A DNA stretch of 52,161 nucleotides from Rhodospirillales bacterium (GCA_009377525.1 WHTW01000041.1:1-52161), one strand, 5' to 3'. Positions 25,276 through 32,654 are shown, numbered from the stretch's first letter. Notes: generated by a model from the sequence alone, not told the origin. Numbers and translations are program-made.

Positions 25276-25542
25276 TTAGAGGCCAATGACACGATTCCAA
25301 TCTGCGATATACATGTACATTCGCTGAAATTCCGACGGCAACAGCGTACGACTGTGCGCGATAAAGTTTCTTGATTTTTCCATTTCGTCCATTCGTTGCT
25401 TCAGCCAATGCTGAGAAGGAACGATGTCTTCAAAGAACTGCCACTTCTCTACGATGATTTGAGCAAGGTGGCCTTTGCAGATTTCTTCAAAGAATTGCGC
25501 AAGCTGACCGTAGACTTGCACATAGACGTTCGCGAGAGCCAT
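25276..25542 (-). CDS. Small HEPN-like protein (Swt1-type motif)
   Basis: An 88-residue protein in an AT-richer patch. The C-terminal part has RNFIAHSRTLLPSEFQRMYMYIADWNRVIGL in outline, with RNFIAH matching the R-x4-H signature of HEPN ribonucleases and the following helix resembling Swt1-type HEPN domains. At 88 residues it could be a minimal toxin-like nuclease or a truncated one. No partner antitoxin is adjacent. The gene ends 5 bp from the convergent ubiD-like gene and has a perfect inverted repeat upstream (25627-25645). Confidence 0.6.
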   Translation of the reverse strand: MALANVYVQVYGQLAQFFEEICKGHLAQIIVEKWQFFEDIVPSQHWLKQRMDEMEKSRNFIAHSRTLLPSEFQRMYMYIADWNRVIGL

Positions 25543-25626
25543 GGTTTCCTTGCAACGCCGGCTAGCAAATCTTCTACGGCGTAGCCTTAACGTACGGAAC
25601 TCAAAGGTATCTGCAAGGGAATAGAT

Positions 25627-25645
25627 TTGTACATAGATTGTACAA
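25627..25645. promoter_or_regulatory. Perfect inverted repeat TTGTACA-N5-TGTACAA
   Basis: 7-bp arms with a 5-bp spacer lie 85 bp upstream of the small HEPN-like gene, in AT-rich DNA. It looks like a dimer operator. No candidate regulator gene is next to it. Confidence 0.5.
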
Positions 25646-25705
25646 CCCGTGGATGCTTCCGGTCGGCGGCGATGGCACCCAAACGCCGTGTCCTATCGGC
25701 CCAGC

Positions 25706-26773
25706 TCAATGCCGCAAACCAGGCAACACCTTTCCGACTACAAGCTTTCGCCCGACGGCGGCATCTTCTTCCGCAGCCCCTCGCGTCGCGCCGCTGATCG
25801 CCACCTTGTCGAGGCCGAGAGCCTGCAGCTCCTTCAGGCGCTCGATGCAGTGCTCGGGCGGGCCGACGATGGCGAAGCGGTCGACGAAGTCGTCGGTCAG
25901 CGTGCCGGCCTGCCGGGAATCACCCCTGGTGTGGGCCTTCATGTCGTAGTTGGTGCGCAGGGCATCGAGCACTTCGCGATCGCCCGTCGACACCGGCCCG
26001 CTGGCCTTGCCGTGCATCACCGAGAAGCGCGCGAAGGTCGTGAGCCCGCCGCGCACCAGGCTGCGCGCCGCATCCATGTCGGTATGGCAGCCGAGATTGA
26101 GGTAGGCGCCGAAGCCGATGCCGTTGGGGTCGAGGCCCGCCTCCTTGCGCGTCTTCTTCGCAAGCGCGATGCCCCATGTCAGTCGCTCGACGTCGGCGCC
26201 CAGAGCGAACATCACGCGGTCGGCGTGGAGCGCTGCGATGGCGATCACCTTGGGGCCGCTGGCGGCGACCTCGACCGGCACCTTGGCGCCGCCGGCGATC
26301 CAGGCGATGCGGCTCGAGGGCGGGGCGTCGTGCAGATGCAGCTCCGACATCGGCGGCGCCGCATCGGGCGGGATGTCGATGTCGTCGAAGCTCACGGCCT
26401 CGCCCTTCAGGTACGTCTGGAGCTGGCGCAGGTAGCGCTCGAACTGCACCAGCCGCGCCGGCGCGCGGCCGAGATGGGCCAAAGCCGAATCGCCGCGGCC
26501 GATGCCCAGCACCGCGCGGCCGTTCGAGATGCGGTTGACGCTGGTGATCGCGGCGGCGGTCGCCGCGGCGTGGCGCGTCACCGAGTTGGTGACGCCGGTG
26601 CCCAAACCGAGCCTGGTCGTGGCCGTGGCGGCGAGCGCCAGGGCGACATAGGGATCGCCCGACAGGTTCTGCGAATCGACCACCAGCATGCCGTCCCAGC
26701 CGGCGGCCTCGATCTCCTGCGCCGTGCGCGCGGCACCGCGCGCCGACGCCACGGTCGTCATCCACAATTGCAC
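25706..26773 (-). CDS. LLM-class (luciferase-like) flavin-dependent oxidoreductase
   Basis: A 355-residue TIM-barrel protein of the luciferase-like monooxygenase superfamily. Features are TAQEIEAAGWDGMLVVDSQNLSGDPYVALALAA near the start, LGLGTGVTNSVTRHAAATAAAITSVNRIS, and RAVLGIGRGDSALAHLGRAP, all typical of F420- or FMN-dependent members. The cofactor cannot be told. The start is GTG 26773, supported by GGGAGGAAAC immediately upstream. It is in tandem with the EEP gene on the same strand (34-bp gap). Confidence 0.88.
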   Translation of the reverse strand: MQLWMTTVASARGAARTAQEIEAAGWDGMLVVDSQNLSGDPYVALALAATATTRLGLGTGVTNSVTRHAAATAAAITSVNRISNGRAVLGIGRGDSALAHLGRAPARLVQFERYLRQLQTYLKGEAVSFDDIDIPPDAAPPMSELHLHDAPPSSRIAWIAGGAKVPVEVAASGPKVIAIAALHADRVMFALGADVERLTWGIALAKKTRKEAGLDPNGIGFGAYLNLGCHTDMDAARSLVRGGLTTFARFSVMHGKASGPVSTGDREVLDALRTNYDMKAHTRGDSRQAGTLTDDFVDRFAIVGPPEHCIERLKELQALGLDKVAISGATRGAAEEDAAVGRKLVVGKVLPGLRH

Positions 26774-26807
26774 GTCGTTTCCTCCCGTAACCCGGGAGGC
26801 GTTCGTA

Positions 26808-27791
26808 TCACTTCTTGGCGTTCTGCACGATCTGGGTCAGGCGCTGGCCATCGATGTCGGTGTCGATCTGGACCCAGATCGGGAAGTGATCGGAGAGCTG
26901 GTAGGTGAACTCCGTGCGCGTGTAATCCGCCTCGGGAAACAGCTCCTTGATACGCGCGTCCGAAACGTAGAAATCGAGCGTACCGCCGAAGTTGGTGAAA
27001 CGCTTCTTCAGGGTCGGCAGGTGCAGGATCTGGTCGTAACGCGCATTCTTGCCGAGGTTGGAGCCGCGCACCGTGATGTCGCCGACCTTGAGGTTGACCA
27101 GCGAATCGGGAGTCTGCAGGCCGCGCCTGGTCAGCGCCTTGAAGGTCTTGTGATCGAGCGTGGGCGTGTTGAAGTCGCCCATGACAATGAGATCGGTGTC
27201 CTCGACGGACTTGTCCTTGAAGCGCGTGTCGATCCAGTCGGCCAGCATGCCGAGTTCGGCCTCGCGACCCTCGAGGCTGTCGCCCCAGCGCGTGTGGGTG
27301 GCCAGCACGATGAAATCGAAATTGCCGGCACGGAAGGAGCACATGTAAGGCGCCCGCCAGAACGACTGCTGGCTGAGATACTCGGTGCCCTTCTTGCCGC
27401 GCGGTGCTTCGATCTCCGCCGCCAGCCCATTGAAGGTAACGGCGCGGCGATCGAACAGGAAGCCGACCCGCTCGCGGTTGCCGCCGGAATCGGACATCCA
27501 GTCGGAATAGACCAGATCCCAGCTCGGCCCGAGGATCTGGCAGACGCGGGCATAGTCCTCGAGATTGTCGCGCAGCTCGACCAGGCCGATCAGGTCGAAC
27601 TGCCCCAGGATCTCGGCGATGTAGTGGATCGCCGCGTTGGTCCGGCGCTTCTTGCCGAACTCGCGGATATTCCAGATCGCGACATTGATCGACTCGTCGA
27701 GCTTCGACGGTGGAACCTCTGCCGCCTCGATGCGCTTGCGAAGCGCCAGCAAGCCCGCCGCGATGTCGGGCGAAACGTCTCCGTGGTGCAT
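26808..27791 (-). CDS. Endonuclease/exonuclease/phosphatase (EEP) family protein
   Basis: About 327 residues with the DNase I-like EEP fold: INVAIWNIREFG (N-terminal metal site region), IGLVELRDN (catalytic Glu), THTRWGD, DLIVMGDFNTP (GDFN motif) and LSDHFPIWVQ (terminal SDH). These residues form the Mg-dependent phosphodiester/phosphate hydrolase site. The substrate could be DNA, RNA or an inositol phosphate. ATG 27791 is preferred for its upstream GCGGGGAT; ATG 27824 is an alternative. It is divergent from the nucleotidyltransferase gene. Confidence 0.88.
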   Translation of the reverse strand: MHHGDVSPDIAAGLLALRKRIEAAEVPPSKLDESINVAIWNIREFGKKRRTNAAIHYIAEILGQFDLIGLVELRDNLEDYARVCQILGPSWDLVYSDWMSDSGGNRERVGFLFDRRAVTFNGLAAEIEAPRGKKGTEYLSQQSFWRAPYMCSFRAGNFDFIVLATHTRWGDSLEGREAELGMLADWIDTRFKDKSVEDTDLIVMGDFNTPTLDHKTFKALTRRGLQTPDSLVNLKVGDITVRGSNLGKNARYDQILHLPTLKKRFTNFGGTLDFYVSDARIKELFPEADYTRTEFTYQLSDHFPIWVQIDTDIDGQRLTQIVQNAKK

Positions 27792-27878
27792 GTGATCCCC
27801 GCTTTCAGCCATATATTCAGGCATCTGACGGCAGTAGCGGCCATCGAGTCAAAGGCGTCAATGCTGTATAATCCGGCC

Positions 27879-28208
27879 ATGCCCGCCCTTGACGTGCCAA
27901 AACCTGATCTGACCTTGGTCCGCGAGTTCAAAAGACGCGCCGAGAAGGCGCTGCCGGGCCGGATCATGCGTGTGATGCTTTATGGTTCACGCGCTCGCGG
28001 CGATGCGCGGCCGGACTCGGACTGGGATATTGCTGTATTCATTACCGGTGAGCCGACGCTCGAGGATCGGAGCGCGCTATCGGACATCGGCTTCGATCTG
28101 ATGCTGGAGCATGGTCAATACGTCCAGGCCGTGGCGATCGATGCGGCGCGCAGTCCGGAACGGTCCTACTTCGTGAGCAATGTGCTGAAGGACGGGCTGG
28201 CCGCGTGA
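27879..28208 (+). CDS. MNT-type nucleotidyltransferase (antitoxin half of an MNT/HEPN pair)
   Basis: A 109-residue minimal nucleotidyltransferase. The fold signature GS-x10-DxD is complete: YGSRARGDARPDSDWDIAVF (about 42-61). Proteins of this kind (MntA) can AMPylate and silence a HEPN ribonuclease encoded next door. The gene overlaps the downstream HEPN frame by 4 bp (GTGA). ATG 27879 is chosen; an in-frame ATG 27861 is possible. The antitoxin is intact, while its partner is broken by two repeats. Confidence 0.85.
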   Translation: MPALDVPKPDLTLVREFKRRAEKALPGRIMRVMLYGSRARGDARPDSDWDIAVFITGEPTLEDRSALSDIGFDLMLEHGQYVQAVAIDAARSPERSYFVSNVLKDGLAA

Positions 28209-28357
28209 CGCCGCATGCGGCCACTCGATGGTCCAAGGCGGAGCGGTTTCTCGAGCAAACGACGCGCCTGTCGCCGGCCGACGCTCCAGAAGCGACCATT
28301 CATTCGGCGTACTACACAATGCTCCATGCTGCCGCCGCCGTCCTACTCGATCGCACC

Positions 28358-28484
28358 TAGAGCACAATCCGCTCGGCTGGAATCAGCCGAGCGGATTGTG
28401 CCCGTTGAAACAACCAACAACCGCACGCGCATTTCCGGTCTGATTGAACCGCTTGCGGTTCAATCAGACCGGAAATCGCTCTAG
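28358..28484. repeat. TAGAGC double-hairpin repeat, copy T1
   Basis: Bounded by TAGAGC and GCTCTAG. Hairpin 1 (28363-28400) has a perfect 17-bp stem with loop GAAT. Hairpin 2 (28431-28476) has a perfect 22-bp stem with a 2-nt loop. A spacer of about 30 nt, rich in CA and GCGC, lies between them. It lies inside the HEPN gene and its left end gives an in-frame TAG stop. Confidence 0.85.
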
Positions 28485-28596
28485 CAGGCACCCAAGACGC
28501 ATGCTGCCCTCATCGGGCAGTTCTCCCAGTTAGTGCAAGGTGACGCGCAAGGCCGTCGGTTCGGTCGCGCCTTCAATCTCGCCGACAAGCTTCGCC

Positions 28597-28721
28597 TAGA
28601 GCACGATGCGTCCAGGTGGAATCACCTGGACGCATCGTGCCCTGTGACACAAGCACCGCGCGCGCGAATGCGATCAGGTGGAACCGCGTGCGCGGTTCCA
28701 CCTGATCGCATTCCGCTCTGG
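28597..28721. repeat. TAGAGC double-hairpin repeat, copy T2
   Basis: Starts TAGAGC and ends GCTCTGG. Hairpin 1 (28602-28639) has a perfect 17-bp stem and the same GAAT loop as T1, though the stem sequence differs at many paired positions. Hairpin 2 (28667-28712) has a perfect 22-bp stem with a 2-nt loop. It interrupts the second half of the HEPN gene between LADKLR and LVADYD. Confidence 0.85.
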
Positions 28722-28821
28722 TCGCCGACTATGACGATCAGAAGGTACCGACAGCCAGGGAAGCGGCCGAGCTTCGTGCAACAGCCATTGAATTCGCCGC
28801 CTATTGCCGCTCGCTGCTTTA

Positions 28822-28840
28822 ATGTAAACTCCCTTAACAT
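28822..28840. promoter_or_regulatory. TetR operator 1, over the start of tetR
   Basis: ATGTAAA-N5-TTAACAT spans 28822-28840 and overlaps the ATG of the TetR gene. The same 7+7 motif with identical spacing occurs at 29511-29529 before the next gene, indicating autoregulation. Confidence 0.65.
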
Positions 28841-29477
28841 GAGTTGGAAAAGACGTGAGCGCGAGGCGCGCGGCTACCATCACGGCAATCTGCGCGAAGC
28901 GCTGATCCAGGCCGCGCGCGAACTCATCAAGGAGAAGGGCCCGGCGGGCTTCACCTTCGCCGATGCGGCGCGCTCGGCCGGCGTCAGCGCGGCGGCACCC
29001 TATCGCCATTTCCGCGACCGCGAGGCCTTGCTGGCCGACGTGGCGCGCGAGGGCTTCCAGCGCTTCGAGGCCATGCTGTCGACCGGGTGGGCCAACGGCA
29101 AACCTGATGCCCTCACCGCCTTCAACAATGTCGGCAAGGCCTATCTCGCCTTTGCCCGCGTCGAGCCCGCCTACTACGCCGCCATGTTCGAATCGGGCCT
29201 GCCACCCGACCTCAATGCCGATTTGCGCGCCGCGGCCGACCGCGCCTTCGGCGTCCTGCGTACCGCGGCCGACGCCCTGGTGGCGCTGCTGCCGGCCGGC
29301 AAGCGGCCACCGGCGCTGATGATGAGCCTGCATGTCTGGGCGATGGCGCACGGCATCGCCTCGCTGTTCGGCCGCGGCGATGCCGGCCGCCGGGCGCTGC
29401 CGATGACGGCCGAGGAGCTGCTGGAATCGCAAATGCTCATTTACCTGCAGGGATTGGGCTTTCCCCAAAAAGCTTGA
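28839..29477 (+). CDS. TetR/AcrR-family transcriptional repressor
   Basis: A 212-residue regulator. The N-terminal helix-turn-helix is clear: GNLREALIQAARELIKEKG, FTFADAARSAGVSAAAPYRHF, RDREALLADVAREGF. The C-terminal ligand domain (about 80-205) fits the TetR_C_33/WHG-type group. It probably represses itself and the DUF2852 gene 88 bp downstream, since both carry ATGTAAA-N5-TTAACAT in their promoter regions. ATG 28839 gives MSWKRREREARGYHHGN, a normal TetR start. Confidence 0.9.
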   Translation: MSWKRREREARGYHHGNLREALIQAARELIKEKGPAGFTFADAARSAGVSAAAPYRHFRDREALLADVAREGFQRFEAMLSTGWANGKPDALTAFNNVGKAYLAFARVEPAYYAAMFESGLPPDLNADLRAAADRAFGVLRTAADALVALLPAGKRPPALMMSLHVWAMAHGIASLFGRGDAGRRALPMTAEELLESQMLIYLQGLGFPQKA

Positions 29478-29510
29478 GGGCCCCCTTGACTCACCGGGGT
29501 GGAATGCCCA

Positions 29511-29535
29511 ATGTAAATGTCGTTAACATTTACAT
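29511..29535. promoter_or_regulatory. TetR operator 2, upstream of the DUF2852 gene
   Basis: A perfect palindrome ATGTAAATGT-N5-ACATTTACAT, containing the ATGTAAA-N5-TTAACAT motif also found at the tetR start. A TTGACT -35-like hexamer lies at 29486-29491, so a bound repressor would cover the -10 region. A further TTACATCCGTTAAC half-site follows. Confidence 0.7.
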
Positions 29536-29565
29536 CCGTTAACGCCCAAACGAGGGAGCCCCGCC

Positions 29566-30024
29566 ATGACGGGCAGCCTGATGGAAAGACTGGACGACAT
29601 CCCGAAGCCCGCCTGGATCGCCCTTCTGGTCGTGAGCTTCATCCTGTTTTGGCCGATTGGCCTGGCCCTTCTCATCTACCTGAAATGGAGTGGACGCATG
29701 TTTTGCTCTCGCCACGGCCGCTACGGCCATTGGTATGGACCTGAGGATCACTCAGGGGCGCGCGAAGCTCGCCGCGAGGCGCGCGAGGAATGGCGCGCCT
29801 GGAAGCGCCGCCATCGCTGGGGCGGCCAGGGCAGCGGCAACGTCGCCTTCGACGAGTATCGCGAGGAGACGCTGCGCAAGCTCGACGAGGAGCAGCGCGA
29901 GTTCCGCGACTTCCTCGACCGGCTGCGCGCCGCCAAGGACCGCGCCGAGTTCGACGAGTTCATGAACGAGCGGCGCAACCGGCCGCCCGCCGCCGAACCG
30001 CCGGCTCCGACTCCCTCCGCTTAA
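29566..30024 (+). CDS. DUF2852 membrane protein
   Basis: A 152-residue protein. The first third is the DUF2852 signature, IPKPAWIALLVVSFILFWPI followed by GLALLIYLKWSGRM, a single membrane segment (about 17-40). The rest is highly charged and probably coiled coil (EARREAREEWRAWKRRHR, YREETLRKLDEEQREFRDFLDRL), ending in a Pro/Ala tail. Function is unknown. Its neighbour is a TetR regulator with matched operators, and a strong intrinsic terminator follows. Confidence 0.9.
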   Translation: MTGSLMERLDDIPKPAWIALLVVSFILFWPIGLALLIYLKWSGRMFCSRHGRYGHWYGPEDHSGAREARREAREEWRAWKRRHRWGGQGSGNVAFDEYREETLRKLDEEQREFRDFLDRLRAAKDRAEFDEFMNERRNRPPAAEPPAPTPSA

Positions 30025-30039
30025 CTAGCCGGTTCTCCG

Positions 30040-30072
30040 CCCCTCCCGTCGTGCCCCGACGGGAGGGGTTTT
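30040..30072 (+). terminator. Intrinsic terminator after the DUF2852 gene
   Basis: A 12-bp perfect stem CCCCTCCCGTCG/CGACGGGAGGGG with a 5-nt loop is followed directly by TTTT, 16 bp after the stop codon. Confidence 0.9.
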
Positions 30073-30078
30073 CTATGT

Positions 30079-30193
30079 CTAAACACATTCCGTCCGGCGG
30101 ACGGAATGTGCCTGCGAGACCGCGATTTCCAGTGCGCGCGTTCGCGATCGGATGGAACCGCGAGCGGTTCCATCCGATCGCGAACCGCTCTAG
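30079..30193. repeat. TAGAGC double-hairpin repeat, copy T3
   Basis: Begins CTAAACAC (degenerate left end) and ends GCTCTAG. Hairpin 1 (30084-30110) has a 12-bp perfect stem with loop GGC. Hairpin 2 (30141-30184) has a 21-bp perfect stem with loop GA. Its right-hand CTAG provides the TAG stop codon of the leftward gene at 30190-30900. Confidence 0.85.
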
Positions 30194-30900
30194 CAGTCGA
30201 GCTTCATCGGCAATCGCAGCTCGACCGACCGCTCGGCGAGATCGAGCAGCACGGCGTAGGCATAGCGTGCGTTCTGCTCGAGCGGCGCATTGTCGGCCAG
30301 GGCATCGCGCCCCCAGGCGGCGGCGACATTGGCGTCGGCCTTCCAGGTCGCCGCATTGAGCTCCTCGAGCTGGCGGCGCAGCGTTGCCGTCGAGCCCACG
30401 ACCACGCGCCGGCCGTCGATATCCTCGCTCTCGAAGGTGAACTCGAAAGGGTTGGGCAGCCACAGCTCGACATTGCGCACGAGATGGGAGTAGCGCGAGC
30501 GGAAGCCCGCGACGTTGCTGCGCACCAGGGCGGGATCGTTGTCCCATTCCTCGGGCAGGCTGGCCGGCCGGCGCACCGCCGGGTGCTCGGCATAGGCCGC
30601 CCACAGCACCAGCGAGCCGAAACCGTCCCATCCCGGGCGACCCGTGTAATAGGGCGCATCGAGGTCTTCGCTCCAGTCGAGCGGCTGGGCGATGCGGTCG
30701 CCGAGCGACTGGTTGAGCTCGACGCGCCAGGTGAGGATCGCCTGGAGTATTTCCTGGATGTCCGGCTCGGGCTCGCCGGAGCCGACACGACGTCCGATGC
30801 GGACCTGCGTGCCGCGCTCGCGCGCCGTCTTCTCCGAAATGTTCTCCCACTCACCGGCATAGTAGCGCGTGAGCGACCCGACATAGACGTCGAGAGCCAT
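30190..30900 (-). CDS. Conserved hypothetical protein, 236 residues
   Basis: A soluble protein starting MALDVYVGSLTRYYAGEWEN, with WRVELNQSLGDRIAQPLDW, YYTGRPGWDGFGSLVLWAAY and NPFEFTFESEDIDGRRVVVGS. It looks like a full-length conserved protein, but I do not recognise a named family. No signal peptide or membrane segment is visible. The stop codon TAG belongs to repeat T3, so the original C-terminus may have been a little different (the gene now ends MKLDC). It stands alone, with about 230 bp of AT-richer DNA upstream. Confidence 0.75.
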   Translation of the reverse strand: MALDVYVGSLTRYYAGEWENISEKTARERGTQVRIGRRVGSGEPEPDIQEILQAILTWRVELNQSLGDRIAQPLDWSEDLDAPYYTGRPGWDGFGSLVLWAAYAEHPAVRRPASLPEEWDNDPALVRSNVAGFRSRYSHLVRNVELWLPNPFEFTFESEDIDGRRVVVGSTATLRRQLEELNAATWKADANVAAAWGRDALADNAPLEQNARYAYAVLLDLAERSVELRLPMKLDC

Positions 30901-31063
30901 GAACGAGGGGTCCTTTTGCTTTGCCTGGGCGGTTATCCGCCTCTGCTACTTGCAGTTGTTCTAGGCGAAATTTGAACCCGCGCAAACAACCGAAAGCAAA
31001 TACCTGAATGACGACGCACGCATCGGCATTCCGTTGCGCAGGACAGCGTTGCGCTTCTTCGGG

Positions 31064-31088
31064 GGAATACCATCTAAAATAGTATTCC
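31064..31088. repeat. Inverted repeat GGAATAC-N11-GTATTCC
   Basis: A 7-bp perfect inverted repeat in the AT-richer gap 30901-31128. The gap otherwise shows no gene. It may be an operator or promoter element of the 30190-30900 gene, about 165 bp from its start. Confidence 0.4.
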
Positions 31089-31128
31089 ACCCAGGATATT
31101 CTACGAGAAACTAAATGGCGCGAAACGC

Positions 31129-31371
31129 CTATTGAGGCTCGAGATTCAGGCCTTTGACCAGCTCGATCACATGGTCCTGGGCCGCATTGTCGATGCCGAA
31201 GGTGTCGAGGATCTTCTGGATGCGCTGGACGGCGACGTCGGTGACGCCCTGCTCCCAGAAAGTGCCGACATCGGGCAGCGGCGCGTCTCTTCGATTGATG
31301 ACGGTCTTGGCCGTCTTGCTCGCGCCAGCTTTCAGAATGGCTGCGATTTCGGTGGCCGCAAAGGCGGCTTC
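31129..31371 (-). pseudogene. Degraded echo of the CoA-transferase C-terminus plus an unknown tail
   Basis: On the minus strand just past the CaiB stop, 31312-31371 encodes AAFAATEIAAILKAGASKTA, matching the true C-terminus of the CaiB gene (AGFTAAEIDAMLKSGATRTA). It then continues KTVINRRDAPLPDVGTFW to an end at 31129 (GLNLEPQ). No start codon with a ribosome site is visible in this frame. It looks like a partial tandem duplication fused to a short coding-like tail, or a small protein with an unusual start. Confidence 0.4.
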
Positions 31372-31460
31372 GTGGCGGCCGAACCGTATCGCAGCACATC
31401 GCGGCGCGCCGGACGAACGATCATCTCTTGCCTCGCCGATGCGTCCGCTCAGCCGGTCGC

Positions 31461-32654
31461 CTACGCCGTCCTGGTCGCGCCCGATTTCAGCATGGCGTCG
31501 ATTTCGGCAGCGGTGAAGCCCGCCTCGCGCAGGATCTCGACGCTGTGCTCGCCGAGCCGCGGCTGCAGGCGCGTCACCTCGGGCTTGGTCTTGCTGAAGC
31601 GCGGCGGGATGTCGGGCATGCGGAGCCTGCCCTCGGTCGGATGCTCGACTTCCTTCCAGAAGCCGGTGGCCTGCAGCTGCGGATCGACGAACAGGTCGTC
31701 GAGCGTGTTGACCGGCCCGTGCGGCACGTTCGAGGTCTTGAGCAGATCGACCCATTCGGCGTTGGTGCGAGTGGCGCAAATCTCGGCCAGCGTCGCATAG
31801 TAGTGCTCGACGTTCTTCAGGCGATTGGCAAGCGAGGTGAAGCGCGCATCGCCGGCGAGATCGGGCCGGCCGACCAGGCCGCAGAACTCCTTCCAGTGGC
31901 CATCGGTGTAGGGCAGCAGAGCGAAGTAGCCGTCCTTCGAGGGATAGGGCCGCCGCTCCTTGTTGAGCACGCGCTTGTAGCCCGCCGTCTCGAGCGCCGG
32001 CCTGAACGTCTCGCCGTAGAGATGCTCGACCATCACGAAGGAGACCAGGGTTTCGTACATCGGCACTTCGACCGACTGCCCTTTGCCCGTGCGCTCGCGC
32101 GCGAACAGGGCGGCCAGCAGGGCGGAGACCACGCCGTTGGAGCTGGTCTTGTCGGCGACGATGGTCGGCAGGAAGCGCGGCTGGCCCGCGACCACGGCCT
32201 GCAGCGCGGCGAGACCCGACCCCGCCTGGATGATGTCGTCGTACGCCGCCTTCGGCCCCATCGGCCCCGCCGAGCGATAACCATAAGTCGCGATATAGAC
32301 CAAACGCGGATTGATCTTCTCGAAGGCTTCGTATTCCACGCCCAGCCGCTTGGCGGGCTCGGGGCGATAGTTGTGCATCAGCACGTCGGCGGTCTCGGCG
32401 AGCTTGAACAGCGCGTTGCGGCCGGCCTCCTGCTTGAGGTCGAGCACGATCGAGCGCTTGGAGCGATTGCAGCCGAGATAGAACGCCGCCATGCCGGGAT
32501 TGCGGGCCGGTCCAAGCTGGCGCGTGGTATCGCCTTCGGGCGGTTCGATTTTCACCACGTCGGCGCCCAGATCGCCCAATTGCTGCGCTGCCCACGGCCC
32601 CAGCACGACCGTCGTGCAATCGAGAATCCGAACGCCGGCCAATGGACCCGCCAT
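31461..32654 (-). CDS. CaiB/BaiF-type CoA-transferase
   Basis: A 397-residue class III CoA-transferase that would move CoA between acyl-CoA and a free acid. The N-terminal MAGPLAGVRILDCTTVVLGP, the KIEPPEGDTTRQLGPARNPG loop, RSKRSIVLDLKQEAGR and YIATYGYRSAGPMGPKAAYD are family landmarks. The usual catalytic Asp region is around ADVLMHNYRPEPAKRLG and the following segment. The substrate acid is not predictable. No acyl-CoA dehydrogenase or racemase gene is adjacent. Confidence 0.9.
   Translation of the reverse strand: MAGPLAGVRILDCTTVVLGPWAAQQLGDLGADVVKIEPPEGDTTRQLGPARNPGMAAFYLGCNRSKRSIVLDLKQEAGRNALFKLAETADVLMHNYRPEPAKRLGVEYEAFEKINPRLVYIATYGYRSAGPMGPKAAYDDIIQAGSGLAALQAVVAGQPRFLPTIVADKTSSNGVVSALLAALFARERTGKGQSVEVPMYETLVSFVMVEHLYGETFRPALETAGYKRVLNKERRPYPSKDGYFALLPYTDGHWKEFCGLVGRPDLAGDARFTSLANRLKNVEHYYATLAEICATRTNAEWVDLLKTSNVPHGPVNTLDDLFVDPQLQATGFWKEVEHPTEGRLRMPDIPPRFSKTKPEVTRLQPRLGEHSVEILREAGFTAAEIDAMLKSGATRTA

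Larger units (their letters stand above)
28205..28822 (+). pseudogene. HEPN (UPF0332-like) toxin gene broken by two double-hairpin repeats
   Basis: From GTG 28205 the frame reads MTPHAATRWSKAERFLEQ and HSAYYTMLHAAAAVLLDRT, then hits TAG at 28358 inside repeat T1. After T1 the HEPN sequence resumes (APKTHAALIGQFSQLV, RFGRAFNLADKLR), is interrupted by repeat T2, and finishes LVADYDD and IEFAAYCRSLL before TAA at 28820. Splicing out both repeats restores one frame of about 124 codons with the UPF0332/HEPN pattern (YYxMLHAA, APKTHxALIGxF, ADYD). HEPN partners of MNT proteins are usually RNases. This copy should be non-functional unless the insertions are bypassed. Confidence 0.8.

Noticed and set aside
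26688..28208. A 506-codon plus-strand frame whose end is the nucleotidyltransferase
   Set aside because: Only the last 109 codons have a recognisable fold. The rest is antisense to the LLM oxidoreductase and EEP genes.
28358..30193. CRISPR array
   Set aside because: The repeats are long double hairpins with variable stems, are spaced irregularly and have no uniform spacers; no cas genes are nearby.
30901..31128. Additional gene in the 228-bp gap
   Set aside because: Frames here are short, lack ribosome sites and have no recognisable protein. Only an inverted repeat is visible.
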